Shown in pieces: positions 26,588 to 34,422 of a DNA stretch of 64,000 nucleotides. The position numbers and the translations under genes were made by a program. Position 1 is the first letter of the stretch. Each line of letters starts with the position of its first letter. The stretch is from Streptomyces sp. STR69 (GTDB lineage Bacteria > Actinomycetota > Actinomycetes > Streptomycetales > Streptomycetaceae), in contig NZ_JALJRY010000010.1 of the NCBI RefSeq assembly GCF_024519455.1, forward strand, positions 1 to 64,000. Reading direction: 5' to 3'. The notes below the pieces were generated by a model. That model did not search any database. It saw only the letters and a list, made by a program, of their open reading frames with translations, and was not told the origin of the DNA.

Positions 26588-28141
26588 CTATTGCTTGCTG
26601 CACTGCGAGACGACCTGCTGCTCTTCCTCCGAAAGACTGGGACCGGGGCTGGGAGTTGCAGACTTGGTCGGGGACGGGGACGTCGAGGCCGAAGGTGACG
26701 GCGTGGCCTTGGACGTGAGGGAGGTGCTGGTGGTTCCCGTGGTGCCGCCGGCCTGGCCCTGACCCGCCGTGGAGCCCGTACTCGCGGCACTCGTGCGCTC
26801 GGACTCCTTCTTGCACGCGGAGGCCTGCACCGCCAGATCGGCGATCTTCTTCTGGGCGTCCTGGAGACCGCCTTCGGCGATCGTCGCCTTGACCTGCTTC
26901 TGCTGGTAGGGCGGCAGGTACTTGAGTTCGATCTCGGGGTGGTCCTTCTCCACCTTCGAGAGCGAGACCCAGGCGAGGTCCTGGCTGATGCCCTGGTAGA
27001 GCGCCACGTGCTCGCCGTTGGTGCCGACGAAGTACTGCGTCTGCGTCCAGCGCCAGCCGCCGTAGAGACCGCCGCCGATGACGGCCAGCGTGAGCACGGT
27101 GTAGAAGGATCTCTTCAGCCACTTGCGGCCCTTGGAGGGCTTCACGAAGTCGTCGTCGGTGTAGTCCCCGAAGCTGCCCGCGGGGACGTAACCGGTGGTG
27201 TCGCCGGAGCCGGGCGGGCCGAACTCGCCGCCCCCGCCGCCCTGTCCGGGCACCTGGCGGCCGAGCCCGGAGGCGCGTCCCGCCGGGGTCTGCATGATGC
27301 CGTTGTCGTGCAGGTGGAGCTGGTTCTCGGCGACCGCGCCGACGATCACCGGGGTGTCCGACAGCTGCGCGGCGAGGGTGTCACCGGTGTCGAGGTCCAG
27401 GACGTCGGCGATGATCACCGTGATGTTGTCGGGGCCGCCACCGCGCAGCGCTAGCTGGATCAGCTCCTGCACGGTCTCCTGGGGGCCCTGGTAGCTGGCG
27501 AGGGTCTCCTCCATCGTCTGGTGGGAGACGACTCCGGACAGCCCGTCGGAGCAGATCAAGTACCGGTCGCCGGCGCGGACCTCACGGATCGACAGGTCCG
27601 GCTCGACATGGTCGCCGCTGCCGAGCGCGCGCATCAGGAGCGCGCGCTGCGGGTGCGTGGTGGCTTCTTCCTCGGTGATCCGGCCCTCGTCGACCAGCCG
27701 CTGCACCCAGGTGTGGTCCTGGGTGATCTGGGTCAGCACCCCGTCGCGCAGCAAGTAGGCGCGGGAGTCCCCGACATGGACGAGGCCGAGCCGCTGCCCG
27801 GTCCACAGCAGGGCGGTCAGGGTGGTCCCCATGCCCTCCAGCTGGGGGTCCTCCTCGACCATCATCCGCAGCTGGTCGTTGGCCCGCTGCACGGCGGTGC
27901 CCAGCGAGGTGAGGATGTCGGAGCCGGGCACGTCGTCGTCGAGCGAGACGATGGTCGAGATCACCTCGGAGGAGGCGACCTCACCGGCGGCCTGGCCGCC
28001 CATCCCGTCGGCGATCGCGAGGAGACGTGGACCGGCGTAGCCGGAGTCCTCGTTGCCCTCGCGGATCATGCCCTTGTGCGATCCGGCGGCGAAGCGCAGT
28101 GACAGACTCATGCGCACCTCGCCCGTCGGCTCCGGGTACAT
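26588..28141 (-). CDS. pstP: PP2C-family Ser/Thr protein phosphatase (PstP type)
   Basis: The metal-dependent phosphatase that reverses PknB-family phosphorylation. The N-terminal PP2C domain (about residues 10-250) has the metal-binding motifs NEDSGYAGPRLLAIADGMGG, GDSRAYLLRDG, CSDGLSGVV and GGPDNITVIIADV. A Gly/Pro linker, one helix (SFYTVLTLAVIGGGLYGGW, near residue 345) and an extracellular region with a Ser/Thr/Pro-rich tail follow. Of the in-frame starts, ATG 28141 (MYPEPTGEVRMSLSL) is taken; ATG 28111 also has GAGGTG nearby and begins just before the conserved core. The gene lies between fhaB and the SEDS gene in the standard cluster order. Confidence 0.95.
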   Translation of the reverse strand: MYPEPTGEVRMSLSLRFAAGSHKGMIREGNEDSGYAGPRLLAIADGMGGQAAGEVASSEVISTIVSLDDDVPGSDILTSLGTAVQRANDQLRMMVEEDPQLEGMGTTLTALLWTGQRLGLVHVGDSRAYLLRDGVLTQITQDHTWVQRLVDEGRITEEEATTHPQRALLMRALGSGDHVEPDLSIREVRAGDRYLICSDGLSGVVSHQTMEETLASYQGPQETVQELIQLALRGGGPDNITVIIADVLDLDTGDTLAAQLSDTPVIVGAVAENQLHLHDNGIMQTPAGRASGLGRQVPGQGGGGGEFGPPGSGDTTGYVPAGSFGDYTDDDFVKPSKGRKWLKRSFYTVLTLAVIGGGLYGGWRWTQTQYFVGTNGEHVALYQGISQDLAWVSLSKVEKDHPEIELKYLPPYQQKQVKATIAEGGLQDAQKKIADLAVQASACKKESERTSAASTGSTAGQGQAGGTTGTTSTSLTSKATPSPSASTSPSPTKSATPSPGPSLSEEEQQVVSQCSKQ

Positions 28142-28239
28142 CCGCACGGTGCCCACCCTCCGGTCGGGAGCGCGCCGGGGTCCGCCAGGCGGTCCGCCGG
28201 TGCGTGCTCGCTCCGCTCGCGCTCATTCATGACGTGGCA

Positions 28240-28761
28240 CTACTTCCGCAGCTCGATGACGGTCTTGCCGATGCGGATCGGCGCGCCCAGCGGAATCGGT
28301 GTGGGGGTCGTCAGCCGGGACCGGTCCAGGTACGTGCCGTTGGTGGATCCGAGGTCCTCGACGATCCACTGGCCGTCGCGGTCCGGGTAGATCCTGGCAT
28401 GCCGGCTGGAGGCGTAGTCGTCGTCCAGCACGATCGTCGAATCGTGCGCCCGGCCCAGGGTGATGGTCTGGCCCTGGAGCGCGACTGTGGTGCCGGTGAG
28501 GATTCCCTCGCTGACGACCAGTTTGGTGGGGGCGTTACGGCCGCGCCGGCCGCCCCCGCTCGGTTGCTGCTGGCGCTGCTGCGGAGGCGCCGCCTGCCGG
28601 GCGGCCTGCTGCTGCGGTCGTCCGGCTTCCCGTCGCGAGCCGCGCTGTGTGACACGCGTTCCGAACAGGTCGCTGCGGATGACCTGCACGGCCACGATCA
28701 CGAACAGCCACAGTACGGCCAGGAAACCCAGCCGCATGACCGTGAGGGTCAGCTCTGACAT
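28240..28761 (-). CDS. fhaB: FHA domain protein FhaB (FipA type)
   Basis: A 173-residue protein with an N-terminal hydrophobic helix (VMRLGFLAVLWLFVIVAVQVI), a Gln/Arg/Pro-rich linker and a C-terminal forkhead-associated domain (about residues 80-172). The phosphothreonine-binding FHA residues are visible: LGRAHDSTIVLDDDYASSRHARI and LGSTNGTYLD. FhaB/FipA links PknB phosphorylation to the division machinery in mycobacteria. ATG 28761 is the conserved start (MSELTLTVMRLGF). It lies 10 bases after the fhaA stop and 98 before the phosphatase gene, all on the minus strand. Confidence 0.95.
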   Translation of the reverse strand: MSELTLTVMRLGFLAVLWLFVIVAVQVIRSDLFGTRVTQRGSRREAGRPQQQAARQAAPPQQRQQQPSGGGRRGRNAPTKLVVSEGILTGTTVALQGQTITLGRAHDSTIVLDDDYASSRHARIYPDRDGQWIVEDLGSTNGTYLDRSRLTTPTPIPLGAPIRIGKTVIELRK

Positions 28762-28771
28762 TGCCCCCGCT

Positions 28772-29620
28772 TCACCCTTCGGCTTGCCGGTAAATGATGG
28801 TGGTGCTGCCCACGACGATCCGCGAGCCGTCGCGGAGCGTAGCGCGGGTGGTGTGCTGCCCGTCCACCACGATGCCGTTGGTGGACCCGAGATCCTGGAT
28901 CGTCGAGGGCGTTCCGGTCCGGATCTCACAGTGCCGGCGGGATACGCCGGGGTCGTCGATCCGCACGTCGGCTTCGGTGCTGCGGCCCATCACCAACGTC
29001 GCGCGGGAGATCTGATGGCGGGCGCCGTTGATCTCCACCCAGTACCGCATCCGCACGCCTGCCGCCGGGGCGGCCGGGGCCGACTGGAGATACGGCGCGG
29101 AGCCTCGGCCCGGCGGCGGCGAGGGCGGCATGGGCGGCGCGCCCGCGGGCGCGCCGGCGGGCGGATAGCCGTAGCCGCCGGGCCGTCCCGCGGCCGGAGC
29201 CGGGGGTGCCGCCGGGGCGCCGGCCCCGGGTGCCTGCTGGTTGGTGGAGGAGGCGAGCGTACGACTGCGCACCCGGTACAGACCGGTGTCGAGGTCCTCC
29301 GCCTTCTCCAGGTGGACCTTGATGGGTCCCATGAAGGTGTAGCGCTGCTGCTTGGCGTAGTCGCGGACCATGCCGGCGAGCTCGTCGCCGAGCTGGCCGG
29401 AGTAGGGGCTGAGCCGCTCGAAGTCCGGCGTGCTCAGCTCCACGATGAAGTCATTGGGTACGACGGTCCGGTCGCGGTTCCAGATCGTCGCGTTGTTGTC
29501 GCACTCGCGCTGGAGCGCACCGGCGATCTCGACGGGCTGGACCTCGGACTTGAACACCTTGGCGAAGGTGCCGTTGACCAGACCTTCGAGGCGTTGCTCG
29601 AACTTCTTCAGGACTCCCAT
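28772..29620 (-). CDS. fhaA: DUF3662/FHA domain protein FhaA
   Basis: A 282-residue cytoplasmic protein. The N-terminal DUF3662 domain (about 1-120) begins MGVLKKFEQRLEGLVNGTFAKVFKSEVQPVEI. A Pro/Gly/Ala-rich linker follows, then a C-terminal FHA domain with MGRSTEADVRIDDPGVSRRHCEI and DLGSTNGIVVDG. In mycobacteria FhaA binds phosphorylated MviN and PknB and regulates peptidoglycan synthesis. ATG 29620 is preceded by GGAGGAGGTG. It is the first gene of the minus-strand cluster, so the operon promoter should lie between 29621 and about 30000. Confidence 0.96.
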   Translation of the reverse strand: MGVLKKFEQRLEGLVNGTFAKVFKSEVQPVEIAGALQRECDNNATIWNRDRTVVPNDFIVELSTPDFERLSPYSGQLGDELAGMVRDYAKQQRYTFMGPIKVHLEKAEDLDTGLYRVRSRTLASSTNQQAPGAGAPAAPPAPAAGRPGGYGYPPAGAPAGAPPMPPSPPPGRGSAPYLQSAPAAPAAGVRMRYWVEINGARHQISRATLVMGRSTEADVRIDDPGVSRRHCEIRTGTPSTIQDLGSTNGIVVDGQHTTRATLRDGSRIVVGSTTIIYRQAEG

Positions 29621-29860
29621 GGGGCACCTCCTCCGTCGTGGCCGCACTGCTTGTCGTGCCGACTGCCGTGCCGGCTGCCTTGGTACTGCTTACTGATCGT
29701 ATCCACGCGCCGGTAAATCGGCTGGTTCCCCCTTGTCGGCCCGTCGAACTCCTTCTGCACTACTTCTGCCCAGGATCGTAGAGGGGCCCGCAGACAAGTG
29801 TCCCGCACCTGACTGTGGACCTTGCCCGCCTCCTGGGGAGATGGCCGCTACCGGTACGAG

Positions 29861-29892
29861 GTTGATACGTGAACCGGCCCACGTTGATACGT
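29861..29892. promoter_or_regulatory. Two direct repeats GTTGATACGT, 22 bp apart, upstream of fhaA
   Basis: GTTGATACGT occurs at 29861-29870 and again at 29883-29892, two helical turns apart on one face of the helix, in the 432-base gap between fhaA and tRNA-Leu. This is the arrangement of a two-site operator or activator site. The remaining gap holds the tRNA-Leu -10 hexamer and a TACGAT hexamer (minus, 29701-29696) that might serve fhaA. Confidence 0.45.
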
Positions 29893-29990
29893 AGCGAGGG
29901 GGGCGGGGTGTTCGGAAGGGGTCCCTGGCGGTCCCCGGGGCAGGTCACGGGGTGCGGATAAGGGATGTGAATCCACCCCGGGCACCGTGC

Positions 29991-29996
29991 TAATCT
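29991..29996 (+). promoter_or_regulatory. -10 element of tRNA-Leu
   Basis: TAATCT followed by TCTG, as in the tRNA-Ile promoter. The -35 region (around 29968) is weak. It lies 57 bases before the tRNA. Confidence 0.5.
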
Positions 29997-30052
29997 TCTG
30001 CATGTCGGAAGGCGCCAGCCCCTTGGGGGAACAGCCCGAAGACACACCCAAT

Positions 30053-30136
30053 GCGCGGGTGGCGGAATAGGCAGACGCGCTGGATTCAGGTTCCAGTGCC
30101 CGAAAGGGCGTGGGGGTTCAACTCCCCCCTCGCGCA
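30053..30136 (+). tRNA. tRNA-Leu (anticodon CAG)
   Basis: A class II tRNA with long variable arm (TGCCCGAAAGGGCGT). The acceptor GCGCGGG pairs with CTCGCGC, and the anticodon stem CTGGA/TCCAG surrounds CAG at 30087-30089. The discriminator is A, and CCA is not encoded. It reads CUG, the dominant leucine codon at this GC content. Confidence 0.97.
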
Positions 30137-30140
30137 CAAC

Positions 30141-30180
30141 AGAAGCCCCCCAGGTCTCGGACCTGGGGGGCTTCTTCTTG
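30141..30180 (+). terminator. Terminator after tRNA-Leu
   Basis: A 16-bp perfect stem (30141-30156 with 30160-30175) has a 3-base loop TCG and is followed by TCTTG. It also faces the convergent azoR gene and could act in both directions. Confidence 0.88.
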
Positions 30181-30226
30181 TGTGGTTCTCACCTCAGGTG
30201 AGGACAATCACAGGTCCGGGCCTGCC

Positions 30227-30880
30227 TCAGGCGGCGAGCCGTTCCGCCAGTTCCTTGGCCTTGGCCGCCGCGTCGTCGAGGGCGCGCTCGCGGGACGCCT
30301 CGTAGAGCGGGATCAGGTCGGACATCGCCGGGTTCTGCGGGGCCAGGGTCAGCTCCGGGACGATGAACTCCAGTTCCGTGCCGAGGGCGTCGACGAAGAC
30401 CGCGCGGAGATAGGTCTGCACGTACTCGAAGCCCTCGCGCGGGGTGCCGGGTCCGTAGGCGCCGCCGCGGCTGGCGATCACGGTGACCGGGGTGCCCTTG
30501 ATCTTCGAGTCCTCGGTGCCGGCGGTGCGGCCCATGAGGATCACGTTGTCCAGCCAGGCCTTCAGGGTCGAGGGGATGGAGAAGTTGTACATCGGGGCGC
30601 CGATCAGCACCGCGTCCGCCTGCTCCAGCTCCTCTATGAGCTTCACGCGCTCGGTGAAGGCCGCCGTCTGCTCGGGCGTGTGCGCGGCGGGGTCGGCGAA
30701 ACCGGCGGTGTGGGCATCGGCGGTGAGGTGCGGGACGGGGTGCGCGGCGAGGTCGCGGTGGATCACCGTGCCCTCGGGATGCTGCTCCTCCCAGGACGTG
30801 CGGAAGGCGTCGGCGACCGCGCGGGAGGCGGAGGCGCCGGCGGGGAACACGGAGGAGTCGATGTGCAGAAGCGTGGCCAT
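30227..30880 (-). CDS. azoR: FMN-dependent NADH:quinone oxidoreductase/azoreductase
   Basis: A 217-residue flavodoxin-fold protein of the AzoR family, which reduces quinones and azo dyes with NADH and protects against thiol-specific stress. It begins LLHIDSSVFPAGASASRAVADAF (phosphate-binding loop for FMN), has the flavin-contacting PMYNFSIPSTLKAWLDNVILMG block and the ASRGGAYGPG loop. No signal peptide is present, so it is cytoplasmic. It is divergent from an HxlR-type regulator gene with 130 bases between the starts, the usual control arrangement for such reductases. The ATG has GGAGACCCC upstream. Confidence 0.92.
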   Translation of the reverse strand: MATLLHIDSSVFPAGASASRAVADAFRTSWEEQHPEGTVIHRDLAAHPVPHLTADAHTAGFADPAAHTPEQTAAFTERVKLIEELEQADAVLIGAPMYNFSIPSTLKAWLDNVILMGRTAGTEDSKIKGTPVTVIASRGGAYGPGTPREGFEYVQTYLRAVFVDALGTELEFIVPELTLAPQNPAMSDLIPLYEASRERALDDAAAKAKELAERLAA

Positions 30881-31010
30881 GGGGGTCTCCAGGGGGCTGG
30901 GCTCGACGAGCGAACACTTTGCGCAGTAGCTAAAGTTTCGTACTCGACTATGAATAACATAGGTGCTTACTTTTTTTCATCCCCATTCAAGAGGGCAGTA
31001 CCCTGAAGCC

Positions 31011-31373
31011 ATGACGGTCGAGCAGGAACACGGCACGGACCTGTGCAAGCAGGTCGACAAGGGCATCACCCGTGTCTTCCAGCTGTTCGGAAAGCGCTGG
31101 ACCGGACCGATCGTGGCCGTCCTGATGGCACAGCCCATGCACTTCTCCGACCTGCGCCGGGCGATCCCCGGCATCAGCGAGCGCATGCTCTCCGACCGGC
31201 TCACCGAACTCGGCGCCGCCGGCCTGCTCGTCCGCGAGGTCGACGAGGGCCCGCCGCTGCGCGTCTCGTACCGGCTGACCGAGGCCGGCAAGGCCTTGAA
31301 CCCGGCGCTCCGGGAACTCGGCGAGTGGGCCAAGGTGCATCTGCCCGAGGGGTGGGAGTCGGGCAACTGCTGA
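31011..31373 (+). CDS. HxlR family winged-helix transcriptional regulator
   Basis: A 120-residue HxlR protein: FQLFGKRWTGPIVAVLMAQPMHFSDLRRAIPGISERMLSDRLTELGAAGLL is the typical winged helix. One N-terminal cysteine (DLCKQVDKG) corresponds to the redox- or electrophile-sensing Cys found in YodB/QorR-like members, which repress azoreductase and quinone reductase genes. The divergent azoR gene is therefore the likely target. The shared upstream region contains ACTTT-N11-AAAGT (around 30916-30936), a possible operator. ATG 31011 was chosen because homology starts there, although the frame is open 16 codons earlier. Confidence 0.92.
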   Translation: MTVEQEHGTDLCKQVDKGITRVFQLFGKRWTGPIVAVLMAQPMHFSDLRRAIPGISERMLSDRLTELGAAGLLVREVDEGPPLRVSYRLTEAGKALNPALRELGEWAKVHLPEGWESGNC

Positions 31374-31384
31374 GGCCGCGTGGG

Positions 31385-31411
31385 TTTTCCACAGGCGCCG
31401 AGTTGTCCACA
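31385..31411. promoter_or_regulatory. Pair of DnaA boxes
   Basis: TTTTCCACA (31385-31393) and TTGTCCACA (31403-31411) lie in the same orientation, 18 bases apart, between the HxlR gene and the DUF2252 gene. The second is the preferred Streptomyces box. Confidence 0.5.
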
Positions 31412-31495
31412 GGGTCTGACGTGTTTTCGCCACCGGCTGTACGGTCGTCGCGAGTTGATGTTCGTGCGTGCGCAAGTGCGGGGGAGGCGGTCGGA

Positions 31496-32905
31496 ATGAC
31501 CGAGGCCGGAATCGGTGTGGGGCGCAGGCTGCCCGGGGTGCGGGGCTTCGCCACCTGGCCGGTGGAGGGATCGCCCAAGGAGGAGGGGAAGTCGCTGCGG
31601 GAGAGCGTCCCGCGCAGCGCGCACGCCGCTCTCGACCTGGACGGCTCCCGCCCCGACGCGGTGACCGCCGTCGAGGAGTCCGGCCGCGGCCGTATCCCCG
31701 GGCTCACACCGATACGGGTGGGCCGGATGGCGGCCACCCCCTTCGCCTTCCTGCGCGGTTCGGCAGGGCTGATGGCCCACGACCTCGCCCGCACCCCCAT
31801 GACCCGGATCGGCGCCCAGATCTGCGGCGACGCCCACGCGGCCAACTTCGGCCTGTACGGCGACGCCCGCGGCGGCCTGGTCATCGACCTGAACGACTTC
31901 GACGAGACCGTGCACGGCCCCTGGGAGTGGGACCTCAAGCGGCTCGCCGCCTCGCTGGTGCTCGCGGGCCGGGAGGCCGGCGCCGACGAGGACACCTGCC
32001 GTACGGCGGCACACGGCGCGGTGGGCTCCTACCGCCGCACCATGCGGCTGCTGGCGAAGCTCCCGGTGCTGGACGCGTGGAACGCCATCGCGGACGAGGA
32101 GTTGGTCTCCCATGCCGACGCCCGTGACCTGCTCGGCACGCTGGAGCGGGTCTCCGAGAAGGCGCGGGGCAACACCAGCGGGCGGTTCGCGGCCAGGTCG
32201 ACCGAGGCCGCCGAGGACGGCGGGCGCCGCTTCGTCGACGCCTCACCGGTGCTGCGCCGGATCCCGGACGAGGAGGCGGCGGCGGTCGCGGCGTCCCTGG
32301 AGGAGTATCTCGGCACGCTCTCCGAGGACCGCCTCCCGCTGCTCGCCCGGCACACGGTGCACGACGTCGCCTTCCGCGTCGTCGGCACGGGCAGCGTCGG
32401 CACCCGGTCGTACGTCGTGCTGCTGCTGGACCACCGCGGCGAACCGCTCGTCCTCCAGGTGAAGGAGGCCCGCCCCTCGGCGCTGGTGCCGCATCTGCTG
32501 ACCGCCGGGTTCGAGGCGCCGCCCGTCCCGCACGAGGGCCGGCGCGTGGTGCTCGGGCAGAAGCGGATGCAGGTCGTCAGCGACATCCTGCTGGGCTGGA
32601 CGACGGTCGACGGACTGCCGTTCCAGGTACGGCAGTTCCGCAACCGCAAGGGCAGCGTCGACCCCGCCGCCCTGGCCGCCGACCAGATCGACGACTACGG
32701 CCGGATGACCGGCGCCCTCCTGGCCCGCGCCCACGCCCACAGCGCCGATCCGCGCCTGGTCGCCGGGTACTGCGGCAAGAACGACGAACTGGACGAGGCC
32801 ATAGCGACGTTCGCCGTCGCCTACGCCGACCGCACCGAGGCGGATCACGCGGAGCTGGTGGGGGCGGTGCGGTCGGGGCGGATCGCGGCGGAGCTGGGAG
32901 TCTAG
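31496..32905 (+). CDS. DUF2252 family protein (kinase-like fold)
   Basis: A 469-residue protein matching DUF2252, a family distantly related to protein-kinase-like phosphotransferases. Visible conserved parts are FLRGSAGLMAHDLA, GDAHAANFGLYGDARGGLVIDLNDFDET (resembling the catalytic loop HGDxxxxN and the DxD metal site of APH-like kinases) and WEWDLKRLAAS. FRVVGTGSVGTRSYVVLL and a K-rich LQVKEARPSAL also occur. Substrate and reaction are not known. ATG 31496 has GGGGGAGG at 31480-31487. The reading frame is open far upstream through the HxlR gene but in a different frame from it. Confidence 0.9.
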   Translation: MTEAGIGVGRRLPGVRGFATWPVEGSPKEEGKSLRESVPRSAHAALDLDGSRPDAVTAVEESGRGRIPGLTPIRVGRMAATPFAFLRGSAGLMAHDLARTPMTRIGAQICGDAHAANFGLYGDARGGLVIDLNDFDETVHGPWEWDLKRLAASLVLAGREAGADEDTCRTAAHGAVGSYRRTMRLLAKLPVLDAWNAIADEELVSHADARDLLGTLERVSEKARGNTSGRFAARSTEAAEDGGRRFVDASPVLRRIPDEEAAAVAASLEEYLGTLSEDRLPLLARHTVHDVAFRVVGTGSVGTRSYVVLLLDHRGEPLVLQVKEARPSALVPHLLTAGFEAPPVPHEGRRVVLGQKRMQVVSDILLGWTTVDGLPFQVRQFRNRKGSVDPAALAADQIDDYGRMTGALLARAHAHSADPRLVAGYCGKNDELDEAIATFAVAYADRTEADHAELVGAVRSGRIAAELGV

Positions 32906-33051
32906 GCGGCGCACGGGCGGTGGGGAGGGGAACGGGGAGCCGGACCCCGTCCCCGGCCTTGTCCCGCTTCAGCGGCAGGACGACCCACGCTGCACGGCAC
33001 CGGTGCGGCCGATGCCCCGTCGCCGGTCGGGCCGTGGCCTACGCTGGTCGG

Positions 33052-34065
33052 GTGACGACCCCGGAAGCTGAGCAGTCCCAGTCCGCGCCCGTTGGAGAAC
33101 CGGTGCCGGAGCAGGTGGGTGCCGAGGTGCCGTCCGCCGCCGGAGCCCCGGCGGGTGAGGGCGCCGTGCGCGAGGACATCGGGGGCGCCGCGGCCGGCAC
33201 CAGCCCCGCGGACGATACGGCCGGCACCGCCCCGGTGGACGGTGCGGCGCCCCGGCCCGAGGAGCGGCTTGAGCGGGCCGTACGGGCCGCCGAGCAGGCG
33301 TTGATCGAGTACGAGATCGCGGTGGACACCTTCCGCATCGAGGTCGAGAACTTCTCCCGGCTGCACCACCAGAAACTCGGCCCGATGTACTCCCGGCTCG
33401 ACGAGCTGGACGCGCAGATCGCCGAGGCGAAGGCCGCGCGCAGCGGTGACCCCGAGGACATCCGCCTGGCGGACGAGGCCCGGGCCCGGGTGATGCCGAT
33501 GCCGGCGGTCGAGGAGCTGTTCCACGGCTGGATGGACGGCGACGGCCTGTTCCCGGAGGCCGCGGCGATGCTCACGGACCAGCCGGTACGGCCCCCGCAG
33601 CGGGTGCGCCCCAGCGAGGAGGCCCGCAAGCTCTACCGCGAGCTGGCCCGCAAGGCCCACCCCGACCTGGCGCAGGACGAGGACGAGCGCAAGCGGCGCG
33701 AGGAGTTCATCACCCGGGTCAACGCCGCCTACAGCCGCGGCGACGCCCCGCTGCTGCGCGAGCTGGCCGAGGAGTGGGCCGCCGGACCGGCCCCGGCGGA
33801 GCGCGGCCCGAGCGCCAGCGAGGAGCTCTACGCCCGCCTCGAATGGCTCGCCCAGCGCAAGGAACTGCTCACCCTCGTCGCCCGGGAACTGGAGGAGGGC
33901 GCCATCGGCTCCATGCTCCGGATCGCCCCGGACGACCCCGACCGGCTCCTGGACGAGATCGCGGATCAGTTGCTCGCACAAGTCGCCGAGCGGGAAGCCG
34001 AGTTGGCGGCCCTGCTCGGGGAGCCGGACACGTCGGGCGGAGCGTCGGGTAGCGTCGAGTCATGA
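33052..34065 (+). CDS. J-domain-containing protein
   Basis: A 337-residue acidic protein. The first 70 residues are low complexity. A helical region (about 75-150, IEYEIAVDTFRIEVENFSRLHHQ) is a probable coiled coil. A J-domain-like segment at about 185-225 contains the HPD motif (ARKAHPDLAQDEDERKRREEFITRVNAAY), needed to stimulate DnaK ATPase. The C-terminal 100 residues are helical. There is no Gly/Phe or zinc region, so it is a type III J-protein. GTG 33052 was chosen from context (GRVTTPEAEQ); no strong ribosome site is visible. The next gene overlaps by ATGA. Confidence 0.85.
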   Translation: MTTPEAEQSQSAPVGEPVPEQVGAEVPSAAGAPAGEGAVREDIGGAAAGTSPADDTAGTAPVDGAAPRPEERLERAVRAAEQALIEYEIAVDTFRIEVENFSRLHHQKLGPMYSRLDELDAQIAEAKAARSGDPEDIRLADEARARVMPMPAVEELFHGWMDGDGLFPEAAAMLTDQPVRPPQRVRPSEEARKLYRELARKAHPDLAQDEDERKRREEFITRVNAAYSRGDAPLLRELAEEWAAGPAPAERGPSASEELYARLEWLAQRKELLTLVARELEEGAIGSMLRIAPDDPDRLLDEIADQLLAQVAEREAELAALLGEPDTSGGASGSVES

Positions 34066-34409
34066 GTTTCGGAGCTGGTGTGCCCACGGTCGAGGTCGGC
34101 GACCTCAAGGACGGCGACTTCCTGCTGGACGTCCGCGAGGACGACGAGTGGCAGGCAGGTCACGCCACGGGGGCGCTGCACATCCCCCTCAGTGAATTCG
34201 TGGCCCGGTACGGCGAGTTGACCGAGGCGGCGCCGCAGGACGGCAGGGTCCACGTGATCTGCCGCTCCGGCGGGCGCTCCGCCCAGGTCACCACGTATCT
34301 GACCCAGCAGGGCATCGACGCCGTGAACGTCGACGGCGGTATGCAGGTCTGGGCCGCCACGGGCCGCCCGGTCGTCACGGACGAGGGCCAACCGGGCTTC
34401 GTTCTCTAG
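34062..34409 (+). CDS. Single-domain rhodanese-like protein
   Basis: A 115-residue rhodanese domain. LLDVREDDEWQAGHATGALHIPL is the CH2A motif and ICRSGGRSAQ is the active-site loop with catalytic Cys at its start, followed by the VDGGMQVW motif. Single-domain rhodaneses transfer sulfane sulfur from thiosulfate or persulfides. The six-residue loop CRSGGR is of the sulfur-transferase type. Four-base overlap with the J-domain gene implies coupled translation, so a role in protein folding or redox repair is possible but unproven. It is convergent with the acyl-CoA dehydrogenase gene. Confidence 0.93.
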   Translation: MSFGAGVPTVEVGDLKDGDFLLDVREDDEWQAGHATGALHIPLSEFVARYGELTEAAPQDGRVHVICRSGGRSAQVTTYLTQQGIDAVNVDGGMQVWAATGRPVVTDEGQPGFVL

Positions 34410-34422
34410 GACTTCGGGACCC

